NCBI GenBank assembly: GCA_945875585.1
Contig: CAMCLK010000010.1
Coordinates: 40,300-104,299 of the forward strand
Length of the DNA stretch: 64,000 nucleotides
Direction of reading: 5' to 3'
From: Candidatus Kuenenia stuttgartensis
GTDB lineage: Bacteria > Planctomycetota > Planctomycetia > Gemmatales > Gemmataceae
In this document: piece by piece, positions 54,033 to 62,208 of the stretch
How the letters are laid out: each line of letters starts with the position of its first letter
Numbering within the stretch: the first letter of the stretch is position 1
Translations under genes and position numbers: made by a program
The notes under the pieces: model-generated
Seen by the model: only the letters and a program-made list of their open reading frames with translations
Database searches by the model: none
Told to the model about the DNA's origin: nothing

Positions 54033-54812
54033 TCAGATCCTGTACTGGCGAAACGGATTCAGCAGGGCGCGGGCGCCCGCATGGGGCAATGGCTCGCCCG
54101 TGGCCGGGTTGCCCCGAGCCGACCAGTACAACGCCGCGGCCATCTGCGCCACGGCCTCCGCCACCGGCTCGGGTACCGGGTCGTGCCCCACTTCCAGAAC
54201 CAAGCGCACGGGCGCGCCCGGCCTGCGCCCCAGATCCACCCGTTGCGTGCGCACATCCAACCGGGCGCCCACCAAAGGCGCGCCAAACACCAGAAGCGGC
54301 ACCGGCCTGCCCGGCCTTGTGCCGCGCGCGGGTGTGCTCAGATGCAAATCCCCTCCCTCCAGGTGCAATTGCGCCGATGCCGCCGTGGTGGCACCCGCCG
54401 CCACTGTGGCGGCGTAACCGTCGCTGCCGGCATTGATGGCCGCGGCCAGTGCCGTGGCTGTGGGAAATGTGGTCAGGCTGAGCGTTCTGCCCCCAGCGCC
54501 ATCCACCAGAATCAGTTCTGTGGTGCTCAGGCGCACGGTTCCGGCTCGGTCGCGGCCGATCGCCATTGCCGGTGCCGGATCGGTAAAAGCCGAAAGGAGC
54601 GCCCGCGCCGGCCTGTGCCTGCACGCCACCTCGCGGCCATGGGCCGGGTCGTGTATTTCCGCGATCTCCGCCGGCCCCAATGTGGACCCGCAAAACCGTT
54701 GCGCCAGTTCCGATGCCGTGCCCACCGCTTGGGCCAGTTCGGCATTGTCGGCGTCGGTCCATGCGCGTGGGGCAAAAGCCCGCCTGGCCCGTTCTACCGT
54801 GATGAGTGCCAT
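54033..54812 (-). CDS. Phage head-tail connector-like protein
   Basis: The 259-residue protein starts at 54812, with GGAGG ten bases upstream. The N-terminus (ALITVERARRAFAPRAWTDA) and the early helices followed by a beta-rich middle resemble the gp6-like connector or head-completion proteins of HK97-type phages. The C-terminus includes VAEAVAQMAAALYWSARG. Similarity is weak and the assignment rests partly on gene order. A longer frame upstream into the previous gene was rejected. Confidence 0.55.
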   Translation of the reverse strand: MALITVERARRAFAPRAWTDADNAELAQAVGTASELAQRFCGSTLGPAEIAEIHDPAHGREVACRHRPARALLSAFTDPAPAMAIGRDRAGTVRLSTTELILVDGAGGRTLSLTTFPTATALAAAINAGSDGYAATVAAGATTAASAQLHLEGGDLHLSTPARGTRPGRPVPLLVFGAPLVGARLDVRTQRVDLGRRPGAPVRLVLEVGHDPVPEPVAEAVAQMAAALYWSARGNPATGEPLPHAGARALLNPFRQYRI

Positions 54813-54835
54813 GAAAATAAGCCTCCGGTTGTGTC

Positions 54836-55270
54836 TCAGTAAATCGGTGCCAGGACATCGGCTGGTTTGTCTTCCGCCGCCGAACCGAACCGCGCGTCGC
54901 ATGCCAGCAGCATGGCTGCCATGTTCACGGTGGTGCCGCCGGTGATTTCAATGCGCAGTCTGGCGAAGCGGTATCCGGCCGCCAGATCCAGCTCTTCGGG
55001 CAATAACGCGATCACATGGGCGCGGTTGTCGGTGCCCGGGTCTGTCACCGTCACCACCTTGCCGGGAATGTCTTTCACCCCGGTGCCCGAGCCATCGCGC
55101 GCCTGCTGCGGCCGCAATATCATGCCTGTGGCGTCGGAACTGCCGGTGAGCACCGTCCAGCAGTACCCGCGGGCACTGGCCATGTCGGTCCATGGGTGTG
55201 CCGCGGCGCTGCCCGCGAAATTCTCCGGTGGCAGAATCGAGCGCGGGTAGAATCGTTCAAAAGGCTGCAT
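54836..55270 (-). CDS. Phage-module protein, unknown
   Basis: The 144-residue protein lies between the major capsid protein and the connector. It is beta-rich (VTVTDPGTDNRAHVIALLPE, RFARLRIEITGG). A head-decoration or minor capsid role would fit its place. I recognise no domain. Confidence 0.5.
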   Translation of the reverse strand: MQPFERFYPRSILPPENFAGSAAAHPWTDMASARGYCWTVLTGSSDATGMILRPQQARDGSGTGVKDIPGKVVTVTDPGTDNRAHVIALLPEELDLAAGYRFARLRIEITGGTTVNMAAMLLACDARFGSAAEDKPADVLAPIY

Positions 55271-55290
55271 AGCGAATCCTCCTTATGGGT

Positions 55291-56484
55291 TTAGTTCAGG
55301 TAGACAAAGGGCGAAAGTGTTGTTGAACCGTCCGACAGCGTCAGCGGCGCCCGCAACCACGGCTGGCCATCCAAGCGCGCCACAAATCGCCATGCTGCCT
55401 GGTTCGTGGTGAAGGCTGTGTGCTCGCTGTACGCCACTTCCACCTGCTTGCGGTCGCCAATCAGGTAATGCTCCCAGTTCACCAGGCAAACATCGCGCGC
55501 CGTGCCCAGCCCGGGCAGCTTTTCTGAAGTCAGCACAGGCAGGCCGAAAAATTGCCCCGGGGCCTGGCTGCGGGCATCGGGCAGAAACACAAGGCTGGTG
55601 GCGTCGGCCATCAATAACAGTTCGCTGTACACCGACGGATGCAGAATCCAGCAGGCCCGCGACGGGCTCCACCCCGGCATGAAACGCGCCAGCATTTTGG
55701 CGGCATCGTCCAGCACAAAGCGGCTGGCGGTTTTGCGCGTCACTCCCACAGCCGCGCCCGTGGCCAGCCCCACCGCTCCCAGCGGCTTGCCCACGCCGTC
55801 GCCCCGCAAAAAGGCGTGGTCCTCGTGCCAAGCGATGGCGCCTCCAAAGAGCGCCACCAACAGCGCCTCCAGCCCAAGGGCGGCGTCGTCCACCAGCGTG
55901 TTCGACACCTTCGCGTAGCCGGAAAGTTCACGAGCCGTCAGCGTGATCTGCCTGAACGTCGGTTCGCTCTGGTTCAGCGTGGCGGCCTCTTCGCTCCACC
56001 GCGCCACCAGCCCGCCAAACGCCGCCGAATCGCCCGCCGCTGGCGGTGTGGTCACGTCGAGCGCCGGCACATGCAGCGTGCCCGAACCCATGGGAATGAC
56101 CGTGGCGCGTGGCCGGGCGATGGCGCGTTCCGCCGCCACGCCCAAGAGCCTGGGCAAAAATTCCTCGGGCACCAAATACCCGCCCTGTGCCCCGGTCTGG
56201 CTGGTTAGCGCCGTCTTGCTGCTGCGGTACACCTCTTCCAACCGGCGCGTGTCGTGCGTGCGCACGCTCAGTAAAAAGTCGGCGAAGTTGCGGCGCTCGT
56301 TACCCGCGGGGCTGTCTCCAAAAATGGCGGCGCGCGCCCCCTTGTTCGACAGCCCCTTGGCTCGGCCCGCCGATTCCAGCGTGCGCTCCACCGCCTGCGC
56401 CACGCCCGTGGCCAGTTGCTCGGCCAGCGTTTGCGCCGCCACGCTGCTGATGTTTTCGTTATTCTCTTCCGCTATTGCGTTCAT
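55291..56484 (-). CDS. HK97-type major capsid protein
   Basis: The protein has 397 residues from an ATG at 56484, which has GGAGG eight bases before it. A helical N-terminal scaffold-like arm is followed by the HK97 fold region: GAQGGYLVPEEFLPRLLGVA, PMGSGTLHVPALDVT, LTARELSGYAKVSNTLVDDA and HEDHAFLRGDGVGKPLG. These are typical of phage major capsid proteins. An alternative start 12 codons earlier overlaps the protease stop by four bases. Confidence 0.88.
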   Translation of the reverse strand: MNAIAEENNENISSVAAQTLAEQLATGVAQAVERTLESAGRAKGLSNKGARAAIFGDSPAGNERRNFADFLLSVRTHDTRRLEEVYRSSKTALTSQTGAQGGYLVPEEFLPRLLGVAAERAIARPRATVIPMGSGTLHVPALDVTTPPAAGDSAAFGGLVARWSEEAATLNQSEPTFRQITLTARELSGYAKVSNTLVDDAALGLEALLVALFGGAIAWHEDHAFLRGDGVGKPLGAVGLATGAAVGVTRKTASRFVLDDAAKMLARFMPGWSPSRACWILHPSVYSELLLMADATSLVFLPDARSQAPGQFFGLPVLTSEKLPGLGTARDVCLVNWEHYLIGDRKQVEVAYSEHTAFTTNQAAWRFVARLDGQPWLRAPLTLSDGSTTLSPFVYLN

Positions 56485-56516
56485 CGGTAAATCCTCCATG
56501 GTGCTTTCCCCCTCGT

Positions 56517-57179
56517 TCATGTTGCTCCGCCCGCGCGGAGTCGTTTCCAGACCAGTTCCACGGTTTTTTCACCCAAGGCCCGAATGGCGCCTTCACCCAG
56601 CACCAGCGTCTCGGGGTTGGCTGGTAAAAACACGCAGGCGTATTCCAGCAATATCCACTCCGCAATCACCTGTCTGGCGTGCGCCCAACCAGGCGACTCC
56701 CGAATTTCCGCCGCCGTGGCCGACCTCGTTTTGGTGGCCAAAAACCCGATCGACTTGCCCACCAGCAACCCCGCCCGCACCAGCGCCCAAGCCACGTCGG
56801 GCGTCCATGGCCCCATCTCCGCCATGTCGGTGGGCCGGTCGGGATAGCGCGTCCGCGCCAGCACCCCGCCGCGCGTGACCTTCCGCCATGCCGACAACCC
56901 CGCCGGTGCCCGGCCGGTATCGTGGTTCCACGTCACCACCGGGTTGGCGGCAAAGTGCCGGTCGTCCATGCCGCCGGGCAGCACCACATCGCCATGCCGG
57001 TCAATGGCGATGGTGCTAATCCACGATGTCTCCGCGCGGGCCTCGCCGCCCAGCCCGCCGGGGCCCGGCGTGACCACGCGTCGCGGTTCGCGCAGCTCGG
57101 CGGGCAACGACTTCAAAATGGTTTCCAGCCGCCTCGCCGCGGCGCAGGTGGTGCGCTCGCCCAGTGGGCCTGTTGTCAT
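56517..57179 (-). CDS. Prohead protease (S78-type)
   Basis: The protein has 220 residues from ATG 57179, with GGAGG nine bases upstream. It has the HK97 prohead protease pattern: strand STIAIDRHGDVVLPGGMD, catalytic His in TWNHDTGRAPAG, and the Ser in GKSIGFLATKT. It should cleave the capsid scaffold. The start overlaps the portal stop by four bases. Confidence 0.85.
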   Translation of the reverse strand: MTTGPLGERTTCAAARRLETILKSLPAELREPRRVVTPGPGGLGGEARAETSWISTIAIDRHGDVVLPGGMDDRHFAANPVVTWNHDTGRAPAGLSAWRKVTRGGVLARTRYPDRPTDMAEMGPWTPDVAWALVRAGLLVGKSIGFLATKTRSATAAEIRESPGWAHARQVIAEWILLEYACVFLPANPETLVLGEGAIRALGEKTVELVWKRLRAGGAT

Positions 57180-58477
57180 GGCGTGTTTCCTCCTGTGGCT
57201 TCCGCCCGGCCTCGCCCGCTTTCCGGCGCGATATCGATCCGCCCGGGAATATCGGTGGGCGCCCACGCCACCGGCAACCATGGCGAAGCGCCCCATGGCG
57301 CCGGGTCCAGCCCCCGCGCCACACGGATTTCATTAATGCTCCGTACCCCCTGCTGCAGATCCAGTTCTTGCCGCTTCATCGCCTCGTCGCGTTCGCCCGG
57401 CGACGGGTCGTCGCTGGCGAAAAACAACGTCCCGGTCGGGTCGAACAGCCGCGCCAGCGCGCTGGTCAACCGTTGATCGCGGCGCTTCAGCCGTGGACGT
57501 ATGGCCACCGCCAAATGCTGCCTTTCCGCCGCTTGCAGGTTGGCCAGGTTGGTGTCGCTGGTGAGGTAGGCCAACGGCACACCAAAGGCGTTGGCGATAT
57601 CGGCGCGCGTGCCCCCGGCATCGGCCAGCACGGCCAGCTCGCCCAGCGGATTCTGCACAACCGAGACCTTCAAAGATGTGTCAGCCACCAGCACCCTGCC
57701 GGTGCCTCGGCGGAACTTCCGTTCCCAGTCTCCTTCCAACCGCTCGCGTTCGTCTTCGCCCATGGGCCCCTCGGGTGTGAGAATCACCCCCGGCGCCGCC
57801 GCGCCATCGAGCAGCCCGCCCCGGTAGGCGCGCATCTGCGCGGCGGCGCGCACGGTGTCGAGGCAGGCTCGCAGGGGGCTCAGGCCGGGTCCGTACGGAT
57901 CGCGCGGATCTGGATAACGGAAATGCACCACCTCTTTGGCGTCGAGCGTGGTTTCACCGCGCGGCCCCAACACCCGGTACCCTTCCAGCGCGCCGTCGTC
58001 GCGTCTGATGGCGCGCACGCGGTGAGCCGGCAAGGTCCAAATGGCGCGGGGCAAGCCGCCGGGCGTTATTTCCAAGCTCCAGTAGGCGCTGCCCACGGTT
58101 TCCTGATGCAGCGTGGTCAGCTCCCACAGCTCCTGCGGATCTTGCTCGGTGTTCACGTCGTCTAAAAGTGTTATCAGAGGGTGCTCGGTCACCTCGCGCA
58201 CGTCACCGCCCCGGTCCAGCGATAACCGCGATAACTCATGGGCCGATAGTGCCCGCGTGCGCGCCCCGCCCAGGCCTTTGCGGCCGCTGCTGCCCCGGGC
58301 GAACAGCCTCGGCGGGTACGACGCGCACACCGCCGCGTTGATGGCGGCGCAGGCGTAGGCGGTATGCGACAGTTCGGCCAAGCAGTCGCTGGCGGTATCG
58401 CCGCGTCTGGGCGCCATCAACGGCCCGGCATCCATCCGCCGGGTGTGTGTCTGCTTGCGGGCGAAAGGCCACCACAT
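57176..58477 (-). CDS. Phage portal protein (HK97 gp3-like)
   Basis: The 433-residue protein starts at 58477 with AGGAG seven to eight bases upstream. Family landmarks include HTAYACAAINAAVCA near the start, GSAYWSLEITPGGLPR and IWTLPAHRVRAI, VVHFRYPDPRDPYGPGLSPL and FGVPLAYL. It forms the dodecameric ring through which DNA is packaged. The intergenic gap to the terminase is filled by a repeat array. Confidence 0.9.
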   Translation of the reverse strand: MWWPFARKQTHTRRMDAGPLMAPRRGDTASDCLAELSHTAYACAAINAAVCASYPPRLFARGSSGRKGLGGARTRALSAHELSRLSLDRGGDVREVTEHPLITLLDDVNTEQDPQELWELTTLHQETVGSAYWSLEITPGGLPRAIWTLPAHRVRAIRRDDGALEGYRVLGPRGETTLDAKEVVHFRYPDPRDPYGPGLSPLRACLDTVRAAAQMRAYRGGLLDGAAAPGVILTPEGPMGEDERERLEGDWERKFRRGTGRVLVADTSLKVSVVQNPLGELAVLADAGGTRADIANAFGVPLAYLTSDTNLANLQAAERQHLAVAIRPRLKRRDQRLTSALARLFDPTGTLFFASDDPSPGERDEAMKRQELDLQQGVRSINEIRVARGLDPAPWGASPWLPVAWAPTDIPGRIDIAPESGRGRAEATGGNTP

Positions 58478-58504
58478 AAATGAACTCCTTATTACCCAAC
58501 CATC

Positions 58505-59065
58505 AAAAGCCGAAGAGCCCCGCACGAAGCAAGGGGCCACGGGCCAAATATCGGAATCGAGAATTGATTAAATATGGTGGGACCGGCGTCCCGCCGGTCT
58601 TTGCGCGCACCACCAAACTGATATTCAATGGACCGGCGAGACGCCGGTCCCACCATATTCGGTCTTGGCGAGCAGCACCAAGCCGAAATCGAGAATTGAC
58701 TAGTTATGGTGGGACCGGCGTCCCTCCGGTCTTGGCATGCACCACCAAACTGATATTCAATGGACCGGCGAGACGCCGGTCCCACCATATTCGGTTTTGG
58801 CGAGCAGCACCAAGCCGAAATCGAGAATTGATTAGTTATGGTGGGACCGGCGTCCCGCCGGTCTTTGCGCGCACCACCAAACTGATATTCAATGGTCCGG
58901 CGAGACGCCGGTCCCACCATATTCGGTCTTTGCGCGCATCACCAAACTGATATTCAATGGACCGGCGAGACGCCGGTCCCACCATATTTGGTCTTTGCGC
59001 GCACCACCAAACTGATATTCAATCGACCGGCGAGACGCCGGTCCCACCATATTCGGGATGATTCA
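58505..59065. repeat. Array of palindromic repeats between terminase and portal
   Basis: About 600 bases between terL and the portal gene hold no gene. Three units of about 131 bases start near 58551, 58683 and 58814, each with gaattga, tatggtgggaccggcgtccc, a cgcaccaccaaactgatatt spacer, and an inverted half that ends ccggtcccaccatattcgg. Two shorter units of about 62 bases follow. Both halves carry the ACCGGCG/CGCCGGT palindrome. The left edge also contains the gaagagccccgcacgaag motif seen at 43789. Confidence 0.9.
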
Positions 59066-59082
59066 CTACAAATGAACCAGTT

Positions 59083-60294
59083 TTAAACCTTCAAACCGCT
59101 TCGCAGCTTCCCCATGCGGCCCGCGTCGAGGCCCATCACCAGGTAGCGCAGCGCGGCAAGGGCGTGGTTGTCGCGGTCGAGCGGCGTTTCGCTGCCCGCC
59201 GCCTCGTAACGATAAAGGCCCGCTTCGCGCACCAACTCGGGGCACGCCCCGCGCGCCACTTTCAGCCGGCCTGTCTCCAATCGCGCGGTCACAGCAGCAA
59301 TCCCTCCCGAAAGGGTGTTATTGCCCGGCCATACTTTGATTCCCGCGGCGCGCAACTCTTCTATCTCCGTTCGGCCCGCCGGGTCGGCGTACCATAAGGT
59401 CTTGCCGGGCAGGGCGCGCGCGTGCTCGAACAGCGGCGCCCGCGAACGGTACCGCTCGCCCACCAGCCACAGCACGTCGTCGCGGGTGCGCACGCCCCAC
59501 ACCGCCGCGAACGGGTTGCGCCAGCCGAAGTCGATTCCGCCCACGGCTTCGCCCGATACCAAAGCGGTACTATCGTGAAGCGATTGGGCGAAATTCGGAT
59601 ACACAAGCCCTGTTAACGCGCCAAAGCTGCAGGCGTATTCCTGCTCCACCCAGGCGTCGCCCAAGGCGTGGCGTTCCTCGCCGATAAAATCGGGCGCGAT
59701 CCTCGGGCACAGCGTCCACGGAATTTCGTGACGCTCCCATGCTGTGCCCGTGGCCCACTCGCGCCAAAACCACCCCTGCCTGCCAAACGGAGTCGATAAC
59801 GCCACCAACCGCCCTTGGCTGACGGCCAGCATCGGCCGGGCCGCGGCGTACAGCGCGTCGGGAATCCGCGAGGCCTCGTCCAGCGCGATCAGCCCCGGGC
59901 CGGAAAATCCGCGCAGCGTGGCCTCCGCTCCGGGCAACGCCAGCACGCGCGATCCATGCCCCAGCACCAGTTCGTCGCGTGTCTGCCGCGCCGCCTTGCC
60001 CCAACTCCCCAATAACGGTGCGTTGGCGGCGTGCAGCGCCATGCACTTGGCATGAATCTCGCGCGATTGCCGCAGGCTGGGTGCCAAAAGCAGCACCAAC
60101 GCATTCCGCCGGAAAAGAGCGGCGTGCAACGCCAAAGCGGCGGTGACCGTGCTCTTGCCCGCCTGCCTTGAACAGCACAAAAGCAGCCTGCTGGCCCGCG
60201 ACCGCAGCACCCGCGCCTGCCAGGCATCGGGCTTCACTCCCGCTCGCACCAGCAGCATGGCCGGGTCGAGCATGGCGGCCAATGCACTTTTCAT
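59083..60294 (-). CDS. Phage terminase large subunit
   Basis: The 403-residue protein has a Walker A SRQAGKST (42-49), a Walker B LIALDE (D139, E140), and a RNase-H-like nuclease with acidic residues in GGIDFGWRNPF, in WYADPAGRTEIEEL and in DRDNHALAALRYL. It is the ATP-driven DNA-packaging motor and nuclease. It is separated from the upstream terminase small-subunit candidate by an arginase-family gene on the opposite strand. Confidence 0.9.
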   Translation of the reverse strand: MKSALAAMLDPAMLLVRAGVKPDAWQARVLRSRASRLLLCCSRQAGKSTVTAALALHAALFRRNALVLLLAPSLRQSREIHAKCMALHAANAPLLGSWGKAARQTRDELVLGHGSRVLALPGAEATLRGFSGPGLIALDEASRIPDALYAAARPMLAVSQGRLVALSTPFGRQGWFWREWATGTAWERHEIPWTLCPRIAPDFIGEERHALGDAWVEQEYACSFGALTGLVYPNFAQSLHDSTALVSGEAVGGIDFGWRNPFAAVWGVRTRDDVLWLVGERYRSRAPLFEHARALPGKTLWYADPAGRTEIEELRAAGIKVWPGNNTLSGGIAAVTARLETGRLKVARGACPELVREAGLYRYEAAGSETPLDRDNHALAALRYLVMGLDAGRMGKLRSGLKV

Positions 60295-60352
60295 GGCGCT
60301 CGCCCCATTGCCGGGTTGCTACAATAAACCTGTTCAGGATTTGGAGACTGCA

Positions 60353-61180
60353 ATGACACGCGCCGTGGTATTCCCGTTCGACAGCTTCGGCTCCCCCGGC
60401 ACCAGTGCCGGGGCCATGGCCATGGGCGATGCCCTGCGCGAGATGCGCGCCGATTTCCACCGCGAAACCGTGCCCACCCGCGCCTCGAGCTGGGCTGAAG
60501 ATCTGAAGATTCGCGAAGTGGCTTTCGACACCCCCCGCGAGATCGCCAACTTCCGCCGAACCGGCCGATCCATGGCGCGCAAACCGCTGGCCAACGGCGA
60601 GCCGTTGGTGTGGCTGTCGGGCAACCACCTCGGCGTGCTGCCTTTGCTCGACCTTGCCGCCGCCGATACCGATACCTTGGTCATTCAGGCCGATGCCCAC
60701 CTCGATATCCACGCCTTCGGCGACTCGGTGGAAACGTTGTCGCACGGCAACTACCTGCGGCGTTTGCGCTGGCAGCCCGACGGCCTGCCCCGGCTCATTC
60801 ACCTGGGCCACCGCGATCTGCTGCAAAAACCCGACGACATTGAAACGTTCATCCCCACCACCATTTCCGCTGAAGAAATGGCGGGCGACATCAACGGCAC
60901 GCGCGGCCGCCTCGCCGCCATGGCCGCTGAACACACCAAAATTGTCATCGACATCGATATGGATGTGTTCGACGAGGGCATTGTGCCCGGCATGGCGCGC
61001 CCCGTCCCCTGTGGTCTCGCACCGTTGCAACTCTGGCATGTGCTTAAAGCCCTCGATCCGGACCGTGTGGTCGCCTTGGCGCTCTCCGAGTACGACCCCG
61101 ACCGCGACGACCGCGACCGTGGACTTGCCGTGCTCGCATGGTTCATGGAACGGTTTCTGCTGTGGAAAAGCGGCGGCTAA
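60353..61180 (+). CDS. Arginase/agmatinase-family protein
   Basis: The 275-residue ureohydrolase-fold protein starts at 60353, with TTGGAG just upstream. It has metal-binding motifs: GNHLGV (equivalent of GGDHS), VIQADAHLDIHAF (D-x-H-x-D) and VIDIDMDVFDEGI (second D-x-D). Arginase, agmatinase, formimidoylglutamase and others share this fold, so the substrate is open. The gene is opposite in strand to the phage-like genes on both sides and is likely not part of their transcription unit. Confidence 0.83.
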   Translation: MTRAVVFPFDSFGSPGTSAGAMAMGDALREMRADFHRETVPTRASSWAEDLKIREVAFDTPREIANFRRTGRSMARKPLANGEPLVWLSGNHLGVLPLLDLAAADTDTLVIQADAHLDIHAFGDSVETLSHGNYLRRLRWQPDGLPRLIHLGHRDLLQKPDDIETFIPTTISAEEMAGDINGTRGRLAAMAAEHTKIVIDIDMDVFDEGIVPGMARPVPCGLAPLQLWHVLKALDPDRVVALALSEYDPDRDDRDRGLAVLAWFMERFLLWKSGG

Positions 61181-61191
61181 CCTAAACCGGG

Positions 61192-61407
61192 TCATATGCC
61201 CGAAAGGCTGCACCCGCAGCCAAAACCAACCCGGCCGCGCGCCACCTGCGGCACCAGCACGAACCGGCACGCCGGGCAACGCGCGCCCACGCTCAGTTCT
61301 TCCAGGTCGCCTTCCACGCGCGCCGCCGGCACCGGCTGTGCCGCCCGCGTGCGCCGTTCGCGGCTTTCCATCAGCGGGGCAATCGCTTCTTCTTCGGTCT
61401 GCTTCAT
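61192..61407 (-). CDS. Small zinc-ribbon-like phage-module protein
   Basis: The 71-residue protein has CPAC in the middle and CGC near the end, a possible four-Cys zinc site. It overlaps the preceding gene by four bases and ends just before the arginase gene. Role unknown. Confidence 0.55.
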   Translation of the reverse strand: MKQTEEEAIAPLMESRERRTRAAQPVPAARVEGDLEELSVGARCPACRFVLVPQVARGRVGFGCGCSLSGI

Positions 61408-61688
61408 CGCCCATACTCCCCATCGCTGAAGAGTTCTTCACCCCGCGCGGCGCGCTCCGCCAGCGCCCGTAACCGCATCTCCAAGGCCACCGTCCAGTGC
61501 GACCTCCGCCTGTACGTGTGCCACACCCCCACCCGCCCCGCGCACCCGCCACACAACCCCAACCGGTTTTCCGGCGCCACACTCAAACAGTGCAAACACG
61601 CCACAGGCATGGGCGGCTGCTTCCGCCCCGCCGCGCGCCCACGCTCCGCCCGCCTTCTGCCCAGGCCACTGATTTCTAATTCGATCAT
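61404..61688 (-). CDS. Small zinc-finger-like phage-module protein
   Basis: The 94-residue protein carries CLHC and CGGC spaced as a zinc ribbon (CLHCLSVAPENRLGLCGGC). An N-terminal ELEISGLGRRRAERGRA segment is basic. It lies between the small-terminase candidate and the other zinc-ribbon protein, overlapping both by four bases. Confidence 0.55.
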   Translation of the reverse strand: MIELEISGLGRRRAERGRAAGRKQPPMPVACLHCLSVAPENRLGLCGGCAGRVGVWHTYRRRSHWTVALEMRLRALAERAARGEELFSDGEYGR

Positions 61689-62203
61689 TCCGCAGCCCCC
61701 GTGTCCGACGTTTCATCCGCTCCACTACTGTACACTTGTATAGTATCCTTCGTTCCTTCTTGCCGGCAAGTCCCCATCAGCCATTCCGCCACGGCGACCC
61801 GCGCTTCCGGCCACGGCTCGAGCCGCGTCACCAGTTCATGCACCAGCGCCCATGGCAATTCCGGCTCGGTTATCTCCGTTGCGCGTTCCGCGCGCGCCGC
61901 CGCTGTCCAACCATCGCGGTTTTCACGCGGCCTGCCCGGGCCGTGCCTTAGCCAGTCGAGCGGTTTCGCTTTCAACGCCGCCACCTCGGCTTGCAGCCGC
62001 GCCACGGCTTCGGCTTGCTTCACCGCCTGACAAAACGCCTTCAGCGGTGCGCTGGCTCCTTTTTTCGCCCCGCGCGCCAACCACCGCCGCAACCGCCCCG
62101 GGCCGATACCCGCCGCCTGCGCCGCCACCTCGGGGTACGCCCCGCCGCGGATATACGCCGCCACGCGCGCTGTCAGCCCCGCGTCTGGTTCCACCGGGTT
62201 CAT
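61685..62203 (-). CDS. Helix-turn-helix protein, likely terminase small subunit
   Basis: The 172-residue protein starts with an HTH (YPEVAAQAAGIGPGRLRRWL), then APLKAFCQAVKQAEAVARLQ, the coiled coil typical of small terminase subunits. Size and position just ahead of terL fit that role. The sequence between residues 80 and 150 is not family-typical. It is encoded by a tightly packed unit with the ABC/GNAT gene (five bases upstream). Confidence 0.65.
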   Translation of the reverse strand: MNPVEPDAGLTARVAAYIRGGAYPEVAAQAAGIGPGRLRRWLARGAKKGASAPLKAFCQAVKQAEAVARLQAEVAALKAKPLDWLRHGPGRPRENRDGWTAAARAERATEITEPELPWALVHELVTRLEPWPEARVAVAEWLMGTCRQEGTKDTIQVYSSGADETSDTGAAE

Positions 62204-62208
62204 GCTTA

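Noticed and set aside
53299..54858. A long minus-strand frame of about 519 codons
   Set aside because: It overlaps four better-supported phage-module genes in another frame and has a composition typical of GC-rich shadow frames.
58492..58920. Repetitive open frames on both strands within the repeat array
   Set aside because: They only translate the repeat and show no ribosome site or known domain.
58550..59065. Regularly spaced repeats that could look like a CRISPR array
   Set aside because: The supposed spacers are themselves conserved between units, and units have inverted halves. There are no Cas genes nearby.
59570..61582. A minus-strand frame of 670 codons across terL, the arginase gene and the zinc-ribbon genes
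   Set aside because: It runs through genes with clear family motifs in other frames.
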